Shown one piece after another: positions 1 through 6,455 of a stretch of 8,684 nucleotides of DNA. Position 1 is the stretch's first letter. Every line of letters starts with the position of its first letter. The stretch comes from a bacterium (GTDB lineage: Bacteria > Auribacterota > UBA3054): NCBI GenBank assembly GCA_017444325.1, contig JAFSWV010000004.1, positions 1 to 8,684 of the forward strand, written 5' to 3'. Made by a program: the position numbers and the translations under genes. The notes beneath the pieces were generated by a model. The model made no database searches and was not told where the DNA came from. It worked only from the letters and a program-made list of their open reading frames with translations.

Positions 1-1707
1 GCCAGTGGGAACGAAAGGCAGCGAGGAGAAATAGAGCGCCGTGATGTCTTTCAGCGACCAGCGGTTCAGAAGCTTCGCGCCTTTGCACAAACGCTGAAGG
101 TCAAGAAGATGCAGCTGATATTCGCCGGCAAGATCGCCCACCACATAGAAGTGGCCGAGGTAAAAATCCTTGTGCGTATAGCCTTCCGTGTGGAGGCGTC
201 TGGCGATGTGCGCTATCCTGGAAATGAGTTCTTTCTTTTGCCTGAAGTCAAGCCTTAAGCCGTCGCGGAGATGATCCTCGACTGTTTTGCCAGGAGGCAG
301 GGATTCAGTGAGCAGGAAGGAGGCCTTCTCTTTTATGCCTTTGAACTTTTCGCCGAAGACTCTGAAAGGCGTGTTCTTGATGCCGAGGGCGTCGCAGATC
401 TCCATCGCCTTCCACTCCAACCTAGCGTTGCTCATTCTTCTGCCGTGGCGCCAGAATTCAAGCAGCGCGTCTTTCAGCTTCATGCCGAAGTGACGCTTGA
501 GATAATAAGTGCTCCAGCCGGCGTGGATCTTGACGACCGTGCGGCCTTTCTTCCTGGTGACATGCTCCCTGGATTCGATCTCATAATAATCCTTGAAGTC
601 AGCCGGCAAAACTTCCTTCATGCTGGCATATTGCGCGACGTTCACAACGATGTTGCCGACTTTCTGGTACTGGCCGTAATTCTTCTTGATGCAGATGCGG
701 TGCACTTTGCGCAGACGCTTCCTTTCCTCTTCGGTCAAGGGGGCTCGCTTGGCCCCGGGGAAATTGGAGCGGCGGCAGTACAAAACGTACATTCTCAAAC
801 GCTCCCTGAGAGGCCAGAGTTCCCAGAAAAGATAGCGGTTAAGGAAAGCCAGGTCATGGGCTGAATAGCGCCTGAAGATCCAGGGGAAACGCCTCAGCAT
901 GGAAAGCATGAAATCGTTAAGGCAATAGGCTTTCTCAACGTCGATGAGAGTAACGCCCCACTCAAGATTATTGGGATCAAAGAAAATGTGCTTGCCGAAG
1001 AGTTGCAGCCCGAAAACACCGTGACGGTGGGCCCTGCGCAAAGTTCCAGCCAAACATTTTGTCAGGCTGCGAACCGTATTCTGACGCTCTTCCTCGCTAA
1101 GGGAAGGAGCAACATACGTCTGCCAATGATCAAGTGGAATGTGATTATCGAGGTTAGCGGTCATGAGGTATCCGCACCAGTAGCCTTTCCACTGAGCCTC
1201 GCAGTAAGCGAGTATCTTGGGAACTTTCAGTCCCCTTCTGCTCATGCGGCACATGTTGATGTACTCGCGCCTGAGCTCCTTCATGCCCTTCCCATAAGCG
1301 CGCTTCAAATAGACTTTGCCGCTGGGACAGATTGAGCGGAAGCCGGCTTCCATCTGCAGGGAGTCGATTCGCCTTATGTTGCCGCGCTTCTCGTGCACGC
1401 GCATAACCATCACTTCCGGGACTTCCTGACCGGCTTCGCGCTTCTTCTGGACTTCCTCGAAGGTCATGACGTGCGTGAAGGTCTTGTATCCGTTCCTGAT
1501 TAGATAAGCCCTGGCGCCCGGCGAGAAATAGCGGTACATGACTTCCGGTACGAAGCCCCTGCCCATCAGGTAATGCATAAAGAACTGGTTTATGGTCTGG
1601 AGCAGGAAGATGACCGCGAAGATCAGAAGCCAGACTTTGCAGAAGTAGGCGATCAAGGACGTCATCTTTTTCTGGAATTCAAGTTTCAGCGCGCCTTCGC
1701 AGAACAC
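1..1707 (-). CDS. Membrane-anchored tandem WaaP/Kdo-kinase-like protein (pseudokinase + kinase), 3' end outside window
   Basis: This is an open frame running off the left edge. It has a membrane segment at about 1659-1580 (VWLLIFAVIFLLQ) followed by two kinase-like domains. Domain 1 (about 1330-880) has YLKRAY (ATP-site Lys), LRREY (Glu) and LIDVEK, but its catalytic-loop counterpart reads HGVFGLQLFGKHI, without the His and Asp. Domain 2 (about 540-90) has YYLKRH, LEWKAM, the loop HKDFYLGHF at 174-148 and LLDLQR at 108-91. These match the WaaP / lipopolysaccharide core heptose kinase signature (HRDFYLxHF ... IDLHR). By family, domain 2 should phosphorylate lipid A/core sugars or a related substrate on the cytoplasmic side of the inner membrane; the actual substrate is unknown. 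The start is uncertain. No ATG, GTG or TTG occurs in frame between the upstream stop (1857-1855) and the GTG at 1707. The first ATG is at 1665, just before the membrane segment. Neither has a clear ribosome binding site, and the frame looks coding back to 1854. The gene may be the 3' part of the 1855-2640 gene. Confidence 0.75.
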   Translation of the reverse strand, partial: MFCEGALKLEFQKKMTSLIAYFCKVWLLIFAVIFLLQTINQFFMHYLMGRGFVPEVMYRYFSPGARAYLIRNGYKTFTHVMTFEEVQKKREAGQEVPEVMVMRVHEKRGNIRRIDSLQMEAGFRSICPSGKVYLKRAYGKGMKELRREYINMCRMSRRGLKVPKILAYCEAQWKGYWCGYLMTANLDNHIPLDHWQTYVAPSLSEEERQNTVRSLTKCLAGTLRRAHRHGVFGLQLFGKHIFFDPNNLEWGVTLIDVEKAYCLNDFMLSMLRRFPWIFRRYSAHDLAFLNRYLFWELWPLRERLRMYVLYCRRSNFPGAKRAPLTEEERKRLRKVHRICIKKNYGQYQKVGNIVVNVAQYASMKEVLPADFKDYYEIESREHVTRKKGRTVVKIHAGWSTYYLKRHFGMKLKDALLEFWRHGRRMSNARLEWKAMEICDALGIKNTPFRVFGEKFKGIKEKASFLLTESLPPGKTVEDHLRDGLRLDFRQKKELISRIAHIARRLHTEGYTHKDFYLGHFYVVGDLAGEYQLHLLDLQRLCKGAKLLNRWSLKDITALYFSSLPFVPTG

Positions 1708-1857
1708 CAGCGGAAGATCGTTGGTCCCGTGGAATTCGCTTAGCCTCAGGGATGATTCCGCCTTCTTTTCCTTTCCGCCGTCGATCCTGATAACGGCCCA
1801 AAAACCGTTGGATCTCGGAATGAGGTAATTTTGCAGAAGATTATTGAGACCAAGTTA
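1708..1857 (-). other. In-frame, start-less coding-like stretch behind a TAA stop
   Basis: The TAA at 1857-1855 ends the 261-residue protein. The same frame then stays open with coding-like composition: mostly G or C at third positions, and peptide segments such as SNGFWAVIRIDGG and SSLRLSEFHGTNDLPLVF. It has no usual start codon until the GTG at 1707. A strong Shine-Dalgarno-like GGAGGT (1863-1858) lies just before the stop, and the TTG it would serve (1853-1851) is in another frame that closes after 35 codons. This stretch is either the junction of one gene broken by a nonsense mutation, or the 5' end of the kinase gene using a start I cannot recognise. A base-calling error producing the TAA is also possible. 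Confidence 0.5.
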
Positions 1858-2640
1858 CCTCCAGCGCTTGAACTGTTCCTCGATCGTTAAGGGCGGCTTC
1901 AGCGTAAATCCGTTGTTTTCAAAACGCCCCTCGCTGTTGCGGAACAATCTGCGGTCGAGGCCCTGGGAAGCGGCTTCGTTCCTGAGCGCCGCGGAATAAA
2001 GATCCTCGTCGGCAGCTTCCTTTAACCTTTCGTAACGTCCGGTGCAACTTTCCGGCGCGACAGCTAGGAAGTAGAGGTCGCGGTAATCGGCAATTATCCC
2101 CTCTTCCTTAGCATGGTCCAAAATCTCGTTCTTTTCCTGCCACCATTCCCAAGCTGCTTCTTCGGAACTGACCGCCTCAACCCAGAAGAATTCATGCCTT
2201 GGCCGCTTAAGGGCGTTCGTGGGGGCGTTGATAAAAGACCCCTTCTCGAATTCAATGTTGCTGCCGTCAACGTAGCGGCGCTTCATTGTGCTGGAGCAGG
2301 GAGAAAGCAAAACTCTCTTAACGGCTTTCAGGTAAGCTTCCCTCGCCTCTTTGCCGAAGCTTTTCAACTGATCGCTGAATTCCTCGTTGGTCTGGTAAAC
2401 GTAAGAGCGCCCCTGGGTAAAGAATTCCTTCAGTTCGTTGGGATTTTCCGGTTTGCGCCAGGCGTGAAGCTCAGGCATCAGCTCCTGGTAAGCCCTGTAA
2501 TTGTCCGCCATTCTGAAATAGCGGAGCTTTTTCGCGAGATGGCGTTCGGAGCGGTTCAGCTGATTGTAGTAGTAGCCGAGCAGCAATAGGATCGTAAGTC
2601 CCGGAACGAGCCAGAAGAGATAAATGAGACGACTACGCAT
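1855..2640 (-). CDS. Hypothetical single-span membrane protein, possibly the N-terminal half of the downstream kinase-like protein
   Basis: The 261-residue product matches no family I recognise. Residues about 5-25 form one membrane segment (LFWLVPGLTILLLLGYYY). It is followed by a basic, helix-rich region (residues 27-120), a charged region with a WEWW motif (about residue 165), and a C-terminal helix ending EEQFKRWR. Two cysteines lie at about 115-116 (SPCSS) and 200 (ESCTG). Positive charge flanks the membrane segment on both sides, so topology cannot be read confidently; a periplasmic C-terminal part is my inference. The ATG lies 3 bases after the mnmE stop, and a weak GGGAAG overlapping the mnmE end could serve as ribosome binding site, so the gene is probably translated from the same messenger and coupled to mnmE. 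The frame after its TAA continues into the kinase-like ORF, so this may be the 5' portion of a split gene. Confidence 0.7.
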   Translation of the reverse strand: MRSRLIYLFWLVPGLTILLLLGYYYNQLNRSERHLAKKLRYFRMADNYRAYQELMPELHAWRKPENPNELKEFFTQGRSYVYQTNEEFSDQLKSFGKEAREAYLKAVKRVLLSPCSSTMKRRYVDGSNIEFEKGSFINAPTNALKRPRHEFFWVEAVSSEEAAWEWWQEKNEILDHAKEEGIIADYRDLYFLAVAPESCTGRYERLKEAADEDLYSAALRNEAASQGLDRRLFRNSEGRFENNGFTLKPPLTIEEQFKRWR

Positions 2641-2643
2641 AAC

Positions 2644-3996
2644 TTACTTCCCTACGCAAAACTCCCCGAAGATTATGTCGAGTATCTCATTCGGCGTCTT
2701 TTGTCCGGTGACTTCCCAAATGGAAGCCAGCGCCAGCTCCAATTCTTTCGCGCACAATTCCAGATATTCTCCGGAAGCGAAACCTGATTCCGCGGCTTTC
2801 AGGTTTTTCAGCGCGTTTTTCAGAAGCTCGCAGTGCCTTGCTTTCAGAAGGATGACGTTCTCCTCGCCGCTCAAAACCTTTTCCGCGGTCGTCTTCAAAA
2901 ACTCCCTGACAACATCTAGCCCTTCCCCGCTGACCGCGGAGGAAAGCAGTGTCCCGGAAGCGTCCTTGTTTTCCATCAGGTCGCTCTTCGTCCTGAGCAC
3001 GAGGACCGGTTTTACGGCCTGCCATTTCTTGATCTCTTTTTCTTCCGAAGCGCTTACCTTCTTGGTGCCGTCGACGGTCCAGATCACGGCGTCGGCCTTG
3101 TCAAGAGTTTCTATGGCGCGTGCCACTCCCAGCGCTTCGACCGTGCCTCTCGTCTTTCTCAAGCCGGCGGTGTCAAGAAGCGTGATGTTCAAGCCGGAAA
3201 CTTCCAGTTCCGCGCTCAGGGTGTCCCTGGTCGTGCCGGCCACGTTCGTGACAAGAGCGCGCTCTTCATTTATGAGCGCGTTGAAAAGGCTCGACTTCCC
3301 GGCGTTCGGTTTCCCGGCGATAGCGACTATCAAACCGTCGCGGATCTTGGCGGAAACTTCCGCGTTCTTTAGAATATTGCCTATCTCTTCCCTGGCTTCC
3401 GAGACGGCGTTTTTCCAAGTGGAGGTGTCTTCAGCCACATCGTCGGAAAATTCTATGGCGCCCTGGATATGGGCGAAAACACGGCTTAATTTTTCGGAAA
3501 CGGGATCGAGCTTGGCCTTAAGGTCGCCTCTCTGCAGCCTCCAGGCCGCGCTGAGATGTTTTTCGCCGTTCGCCCTGATCAGTTCGTCGACGCCTTCGCA
3601 CTGCGTAAGGTCCATCTTCCCGTTGAGGAAAGCCCTTCTGGTAAACTCTCCCGGAGGCGCGGCCACGGCGCCGGAGCAAAGGGCGGAAGCGAGCAGCTTC
3701 TCAAGTATCGCGGGATTGCCGTGGCAGAAGATCTCGGCGTAGTCCTCGCCGGTATAGCTCTTGGGCGCGCGCGCGAAAAAGGCCAGCCCGCTGTCTATGG
3801 CTTCGCCGGAAGCGTTCAAAAGATCCCCGAAACGCAGCCTGAAATCTCCCATAGTCTTCGCTTTTCTTCCGCTTCTGGCTGTAAAGAGCCTGTCCATGAC
3901 GCTTTCCGTCATAGGTCCGCTCAAGCGGAGGACGCCGATGGCGCCTCTGCCCCGGGCGGTCGCGATCGCCGCTATGGTATCAAAGGCTGCCTGCAT
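2644..3996 (-). CDS. mnmE: tRNA modification GTPase MnmE (TrmE)
   Basis: The product has 450 residues, the usual family length. MnmE works with MnmG to place the (carboxymethyl)aminomethyl group on U34 of tRNAs that read split codon boxes, in a reaction using methylene-tetrahydrofolate, GTP and potassium. The N-terminal folate-binding domain starts with the conserved DTIAAIATARGRGAIGVLRL (6-25). The conserved GEFTRRAFLNGKMDL (116-130) opens the helical domain, which is split by the G domain (about 216-375). G-domain motifs are P-loop GKPNAGKSS (228-236), TTRDT (255-259), DTAG (275-278), TKSD at the G4 position (336-339, normally NKxD) and SSA (352-354). The C-terminal CVGK (447-450) carries the catalytic Cys. 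The ATG is 10 bases after the yidC stop with no clear Shine-Dalgarno, so translation probably depends on coupling. The identification is very secure. MnmG is not in this window. Confidence 0.97.
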   Translation of the reverse strand: MQAAFDTIAAIATARGRGAIGVLRLSGPMTESVMDRLFTARSGRKAKTMGDFRLRFGDLLNASGEAIDSGLAFFARAPKSYTGEDYAEIFCHGNPAILEKLLASALCSGAVAAPPGEFTRRAFLNGKMDLTQCEGVDELIRANGEKHLSAAWRLQRGDLKAKLDPVSEKLSRVFAHIQGAIEFSDDVAEDTSTWKNAVSEAREEIGNILKNAEVSAKIRDGLIVAIAGKPNAGKSSLFNALINEERALVTNVAGTTRDTLSAELEVSGLNITLLDTAGLRKTRGTVEALGVARAIETLDKADAVIWTVDGTKKVSASEEKEIKKWQAVKPVLVLRTKSDLMENKDASGTLLSSAVSGEGLDVVREFLKTTAEKVLSGEENVILLKARHCELLKNALKNLKAAESGFASGEYLELCAKELELALASIWEVTGQKTPNEILDIIFGEFCVGK

Positions 3997-4006
3997 TAAG
4001 GGAGAA

Positions 4007-5620
4007 TTAGTCTTTTTTGTATTGGAGATAAGTGGTCTGCGCCATCGTCAGAAGCTGGTTGACGAACCAGTAAAGCACGAGGCCAGACGGCATGTTGTAG
4101 AAAAGCACCGTGAAGATGATAGGCATGAAGTACATCATTTTCTGCTGGCTCGCGTCGCCCATCTTCGGAGTGAGCATCTGCTGCGCCACCATGCCGAGAC
4201 CCATAGCGATGGCCAGAGGATGGATGGGGAATCCGAAGATCGCGCCGACTTTGTCGGGCAGAGAAAGGTCCGCGATCCAAAGGAAGGGCGTCTTGTGCAG
4301 CTCGATGGCGTTCGACAAGGCCTGGTAGAGAGCGACAAAGATAGGCAGCTGGATGAGCATCGGCAGACATCCGCCCATCGGATTGTATCCGTATTTGCGG
4401 TACAGAAGCATCATCTCTTCCTGCTGCTTCTTGGGATCGTCTTTGTATTTTTCCTGGATGGCTTTGATCTCGGGCTGAAGCTTCTGCATCTTCTTCATGG
4501 CCATCGTGCTCTTCGTGGTCAGAGGCCACAGAAGGATCTTGATGATGACGGTCAGGATTATGATGGATATGCCGTAGCTGCCGACGTAGCGGTAAGTGAG
4601 CTTAAGGCCGTACTGCATCAGCCAGGTGGCGATGACGGAGTACCAGCCGAGGTCGATGATCTTCACGTAATTGCTGCCGCAAACCATCTCCTTGTCGAGA
4701 GCTTTCAATCTTTCGTACTGCTTCGGTCCGGTGTACAGCGTCCCCTGCCACTGGAAAGATTCCCCGGGCTTGAGTTCCGGAACATGGTAGGTCAAGATGG
4801 CGGAAAGCCAGCCGGCTTTCTTGTCGCTGCGGAAACCGGTCTCGAGTTTTGAGGCCTGGTGCTTGGAGCTGAGGGCGTGCACGAAATAACGGTTGCCAAT
4901 GGACGCCCAGATAACGCTTCCGTCAAGGGTCTTGCTGTCTTTGCCAGGATTGAAGCGCTTGATCTTTTCTTTGCCGTCCTCGTTGAGATAACTGACGGTC
5001 AGGCTTCTGACGGGTGGGCGCTCCTTGACTTCGTTGAGCTTGTCTATCGTTCCGAGCCAGAGCTTAAGGTCCCTGGCGGGAACAACGCTTTCGCCGGCGT
5101 TGCGAAGCGTTATGGAAACTTCGGTGAGATAATTGCTGACGGAAAGAGTGTAGGCTTTCGCCACTTCCACGCCGTCGTTAAATTTGCCGGAAAAAGAAAG
5201 AGTCCTTTCAAAAGCGGCGTCACCCTGGGAAAAAGAGAGCGCTCCGCCGGGAAGTTCGCCGTAGCTGTAGATCCTAAGCGGCAGTTCGTATTCCGCGGAT
5301 TCCTTGCTGACGGTGTCGTAAGTTTCTTTTATGACTTTGTCGCCGGTGGGAAAAAGCTCGACTCCGCTGATGTCCCCCAGCTGCTGGTCGAAGCTGATCT
5401 TCAGAAGATTGTTTGAAACGGAGCTTACGGATTCTCCCGTGTAGCCTTCGATCGTCGAAAGGGCGGAAAATGAGCCGCTGCCCGGCGCCGCCATGCTCTG
5501 AGTGGTCTGAGTTTTGGGCGTCTCGCTCTTAGCGGCTTCCTTTTTGTTCTTCATCTGCGTGAAGAAGAGCAAAAAAACCAAAGCCAGCAAGGCCACGCCT
5601 ATAAGTTTGTCTCTATCCAT
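4007..5620 (-). CDS. yidC: Membrane protein insertase YidC (Oxa1/Alb3 family)
   Basis: The product has 537 residues and inserts and folds inner-membrane proteins, alone or with SecYEG. The first membrane segment (residues 6-21) is followed by a low-complexity linker and a large periplasmic P1 beta-sandwich domain (about 65-310), as in Gram-negative YidC. The conserved Oxa1 core follows. It contains YGISIIILTVIIKILLWPLT (349-368), a charged cytoplasmic helical hairpin (372-410), NPMGGCLPMLIQLPIFVALY (413-432), a segment near 464-482, and FMPIIFTVLFYNMPSGLVLYW (498-518). The groove position that is Arg in E. coli (Arg366, in the stretch IVRGIMYPL) is Lys361 here, so the positive charge is kept. 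The start ATG follows the rnpA-yidD stop by 27 bases in an A/T-rich stretch without a Shine-Dalgarno. The C-terminal tail is short. jag/khpB, often next in this operon, is absent. Confidence 0.97.
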   Translation of the reverse strand: MDRDKLIGVALLALVFLLFFTQMKNKKEAAKSETPKTQTTQSMAAPGSGSFSALSTIEGYTGESVSSVSNNLLKISFDQQLGDISGVELFPTGDKVIKETYDTVSKESAEYELPLRIYSYGELPGGALSFSQGDAAFERTLSFSGKFNDGVEVAKAYTLSVSNYLTEVSITLRNAGESVVPARDLKLWLGTIDKLNEVKERPPVRSLTVSYLNEDGKEKIKRFNPGKDSKTLDGSVIWASIGNRYFVHALSSKHQASKLETGFRSDKKAGWLSAILTYHVPELKPGESFQWQGTLYTGPKQYERLKALDKEMVCGSNYVKIIDLGWYSVIATWLMQYGLKLTYRYVGSYGISIIILTVIIKILLWPLTTKSTMAMKKMQKLQPEIKAIQEKYKDDPKKQQEEMMLLYRKYGYNPMGGCLPMLIQLPIFVALYQALSNAIELHKTPFLWIADLSLPDKVGAIFGFPIHPLAIAMGLGMVAQQMLTPKMGDASQQKMMYFMPIIFTVLFYNMPSGLVLYWFVNQLLTMAQTTYLQYKKD

Positions 5621-5647
5621 AAAAAAATCAGCTCAAAATAAAAGTTT

Positions 5648-6241
5648 TTAAGGTACCGGGTCGTAACCTCCGGGATTGAAAGGATTGCAGCGCAGTATGC
5701 GCCAGACGGTCAAACACAATCCTTTTATCAGTCCGTGTTTTCTCAAAGCTTCCAGGGCGTACTGCGAGCAGGTCGGCGTAAAGCGGCAGCAGCGCGGCAA
5801 AAGGGGCGAGATGCAGGCTCGGTAAAACTTCACCAGGGCTATCATAAGCCTTGCTCCCAAGCTCGGAGGAGGCAGCTCCTCCGCTTTGGAAACAACTCCC
5901 GCGGAAACGCACACCTTCCGCCATTCCTTGACCAGCTCTTCCCAGGGAAGCTCGATAAGGCCTTTCTTAGCCACCACGACGCCCCTGAAGGGAGCGTAGC
6001 TTTCCTGAGCGAGCCTTACTACTTCCCTCAGGCGCCTTTTGACGCGGTTGCGCATAAAAGCCTTCGGGTAGTCCCTTTTGCGGGCCACCACGGCGATCTG
6101 CCAAGAGTCGCAGCCTTCCGTATCGTAAGCCAGGTACAGGTGTCTGCCCCTTGCGATCTTCCCGCCTTTAAAGATCAAATCAAAAGCCTTCTGGCCCTTG
6201 AGTTTCCTTTCCCTAGGAAAAGAAAACGACGGTTTTGTCAC
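5648..6241 (-). CDS. rnpA-yidD: Fusion of RNase P protein component (RnpA) and membrane insertion efficiency factor (YidD)
   Basis: One uninterrupted frame encodes both proteins. From the GTG at 6241 it has 197 residues. Residues 4 to about 110 are RnpA, the protein cofactor that helps RNase P RNA mature tRNA 5' ends. It begins SFSFPRERKLKGQKAFDLIF and has the RNA-binding signature FMRNRVKRRLREVVR (62-76), preceded by a divergent version of the usual SKKVG region. A linker containing EELPPPS (121-127) leads into YidD (about 128-197). That part has an amphipathic helix with LMIALVKFYRACISPLLP, then CRFTPTCSQYALEAL, LRCNPF and GGYDPVP, all hallmark YidD residues. YidD is a small inner-membrane-associated protein that aids YidC. 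Start choice: a TTG at 6319 would overlap rpmH by 44 bases and add 26 residues unlike RnpA. The GTG gives the usual RnpA N-terminus, though without a Shine-Dalgarno. An internal ATG at 5845 could yield free YidD. Confidence 0.93.
   Translation of the reverse strand: MTKPSFSFPRERKLKGQKAFDLIFKGGKIARGRHLYLAYDTEGCDSWQIAVVARKRDYPKAFMRNRVKRRLREVVRLAQESYAPFRGVVVAKKGLIELPWEELVKEWRKVCVSAGVVSKAEELPPPSLGARLMIALVKFYRACISPLLPRCCRFTPTCSQYALEALRKHGLIKGLCLTVWRILRCNPFNPGGYDPVP
5843..5883 (-). promoter_or_regulatory. Linker hairpin and possible internal translation start for free YidD
   Basis: At 5864-5883 the messenger can form an 8-bp perfect stem (CGGAGGAG with CTCCTCCG, loop CTGC), lying exactly in the linker that encodes EELPPP. 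Just after it come GGGAG (5858-5854), 8 bases, and an in-frame ATG (5845-5843) that would start a 65-residue YidD at MIALVKFYR, close to the length and start of stand-alone YidD. The arrangement is visible in the sequence; its use as a second start is inference. Confidence 0.4.
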
Positions 6242-6249
6242 CGTCGTTT
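6224..6249 (-). promoter_or_regulatory. Hairpin over the rnpA start, terminator/attenuator-like
   Basis: There is a 10-bp perfect inverted repeat (AAACGACGGT and its complement) with a 6-base loop. The probable GTG start of rnpA (6241-6239) sits at the stem-loop boundary. On the messenger strand the 3' arm runs into TTTTCTTTTCC, so the element resembles a modest intrinsic terminator between rpmH and rnpA. Either role, masking the start or reducing readthrough from rpmH, would lower RnpA-YidD relative to L34. Confidence 0.45.
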
Positions 6250-6275
6250 CGTACTTTTTTCCGCTTTTCAAGCCT

Positions 6276-6410
6276 TTAGGCGGACAGACGGACGCGGCCG
6301 TGGGCTCTGCGTCTGGCAATTACGGCGCGGCCACCGCGGGTGCTCATGCGCGCGCGGAAACCATGGGTCCTTTTGTGACGCAGCGTATGGGGCTGGAACG
6401 TTCTTTTCAT
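6276..6410 (-). CDS. rpmH: 50S ribosomal protein L34
   Basis: This short gene encodes 44 residues, the standard size for L34 of the large ribosomal subunit. It starts MKRTFQPHTLRHKRTHGF and continues RARMSTRGGRAVIARRRA, with the end GRVRLSA, matching the family nearly throughout. It is highly basic, as expected for an rRNA-binding protein. The ATG has a near-ideal ribosome binding site, AAGGAGG at 6423-6417, six bases upstream, the only strong one with a clear assigned start in the window. A consensus-like promoter lies about 45 bases upstream. It is the first gene of the operon leading into rnpA-yidD, yidC and mnmE. Its stop lies 34 bases before the preferred rnpA start. Confidence 0.97.
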   Translation of the reverse strand: MKRTFQPHTLRHKRTHGFRARMSTRGGRAVIARRRAHGRVRLSA

Positions 6411-6416
6411 TTTTAT

Positions 6417-6423
6417 CCTCCTT
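6417..6423 (-). promoter_or_regulatory. Strong ribosome binding site of rpmH
   Basis: AAGGAGG on the minus strand lies six bases before the rpmH ATG. It stands out because yidC, mnmE, the rnpA fusion and the PEP-CTERM gene lack a comparable sequence. Confidence 0.85.
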
Positions 6424-6455
6424 TAAAAGTTAATTTCAAAATGATTAGTATGAGG

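Noticed and set aside
271..1335. Plus-strand open frames at 271-864 and 988-1335
   Set aside because: They are opposite the kinase-like gene, which has conserved catalytic motifs in the minus frame.
2624..3742. Plus-strand open frame of 372 codons
   Set aside because: It lies fully opposite mnmE, whose motifs are all intact, and its Ser/Ala/Phe-rich translation has no recognisable domain. It is an antisense shadow.
3761..4852. Plus-strand open frame of 363 codons opposite yidC and mnmE
   Set aside because: The His/Asp/Val-rich translation has no domain logic, and the minus strand encodes unmistakable YidC and MnmE.
6242..6319. TTG start at 6319 for the RnpA-YidD protein
   Set aside because: It would overlap the end of rpmH and add a 26-residue segment unlike RnpA. 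The GTG at 6241 gives the expected N-terminus, though the TTG is not formally excluded.
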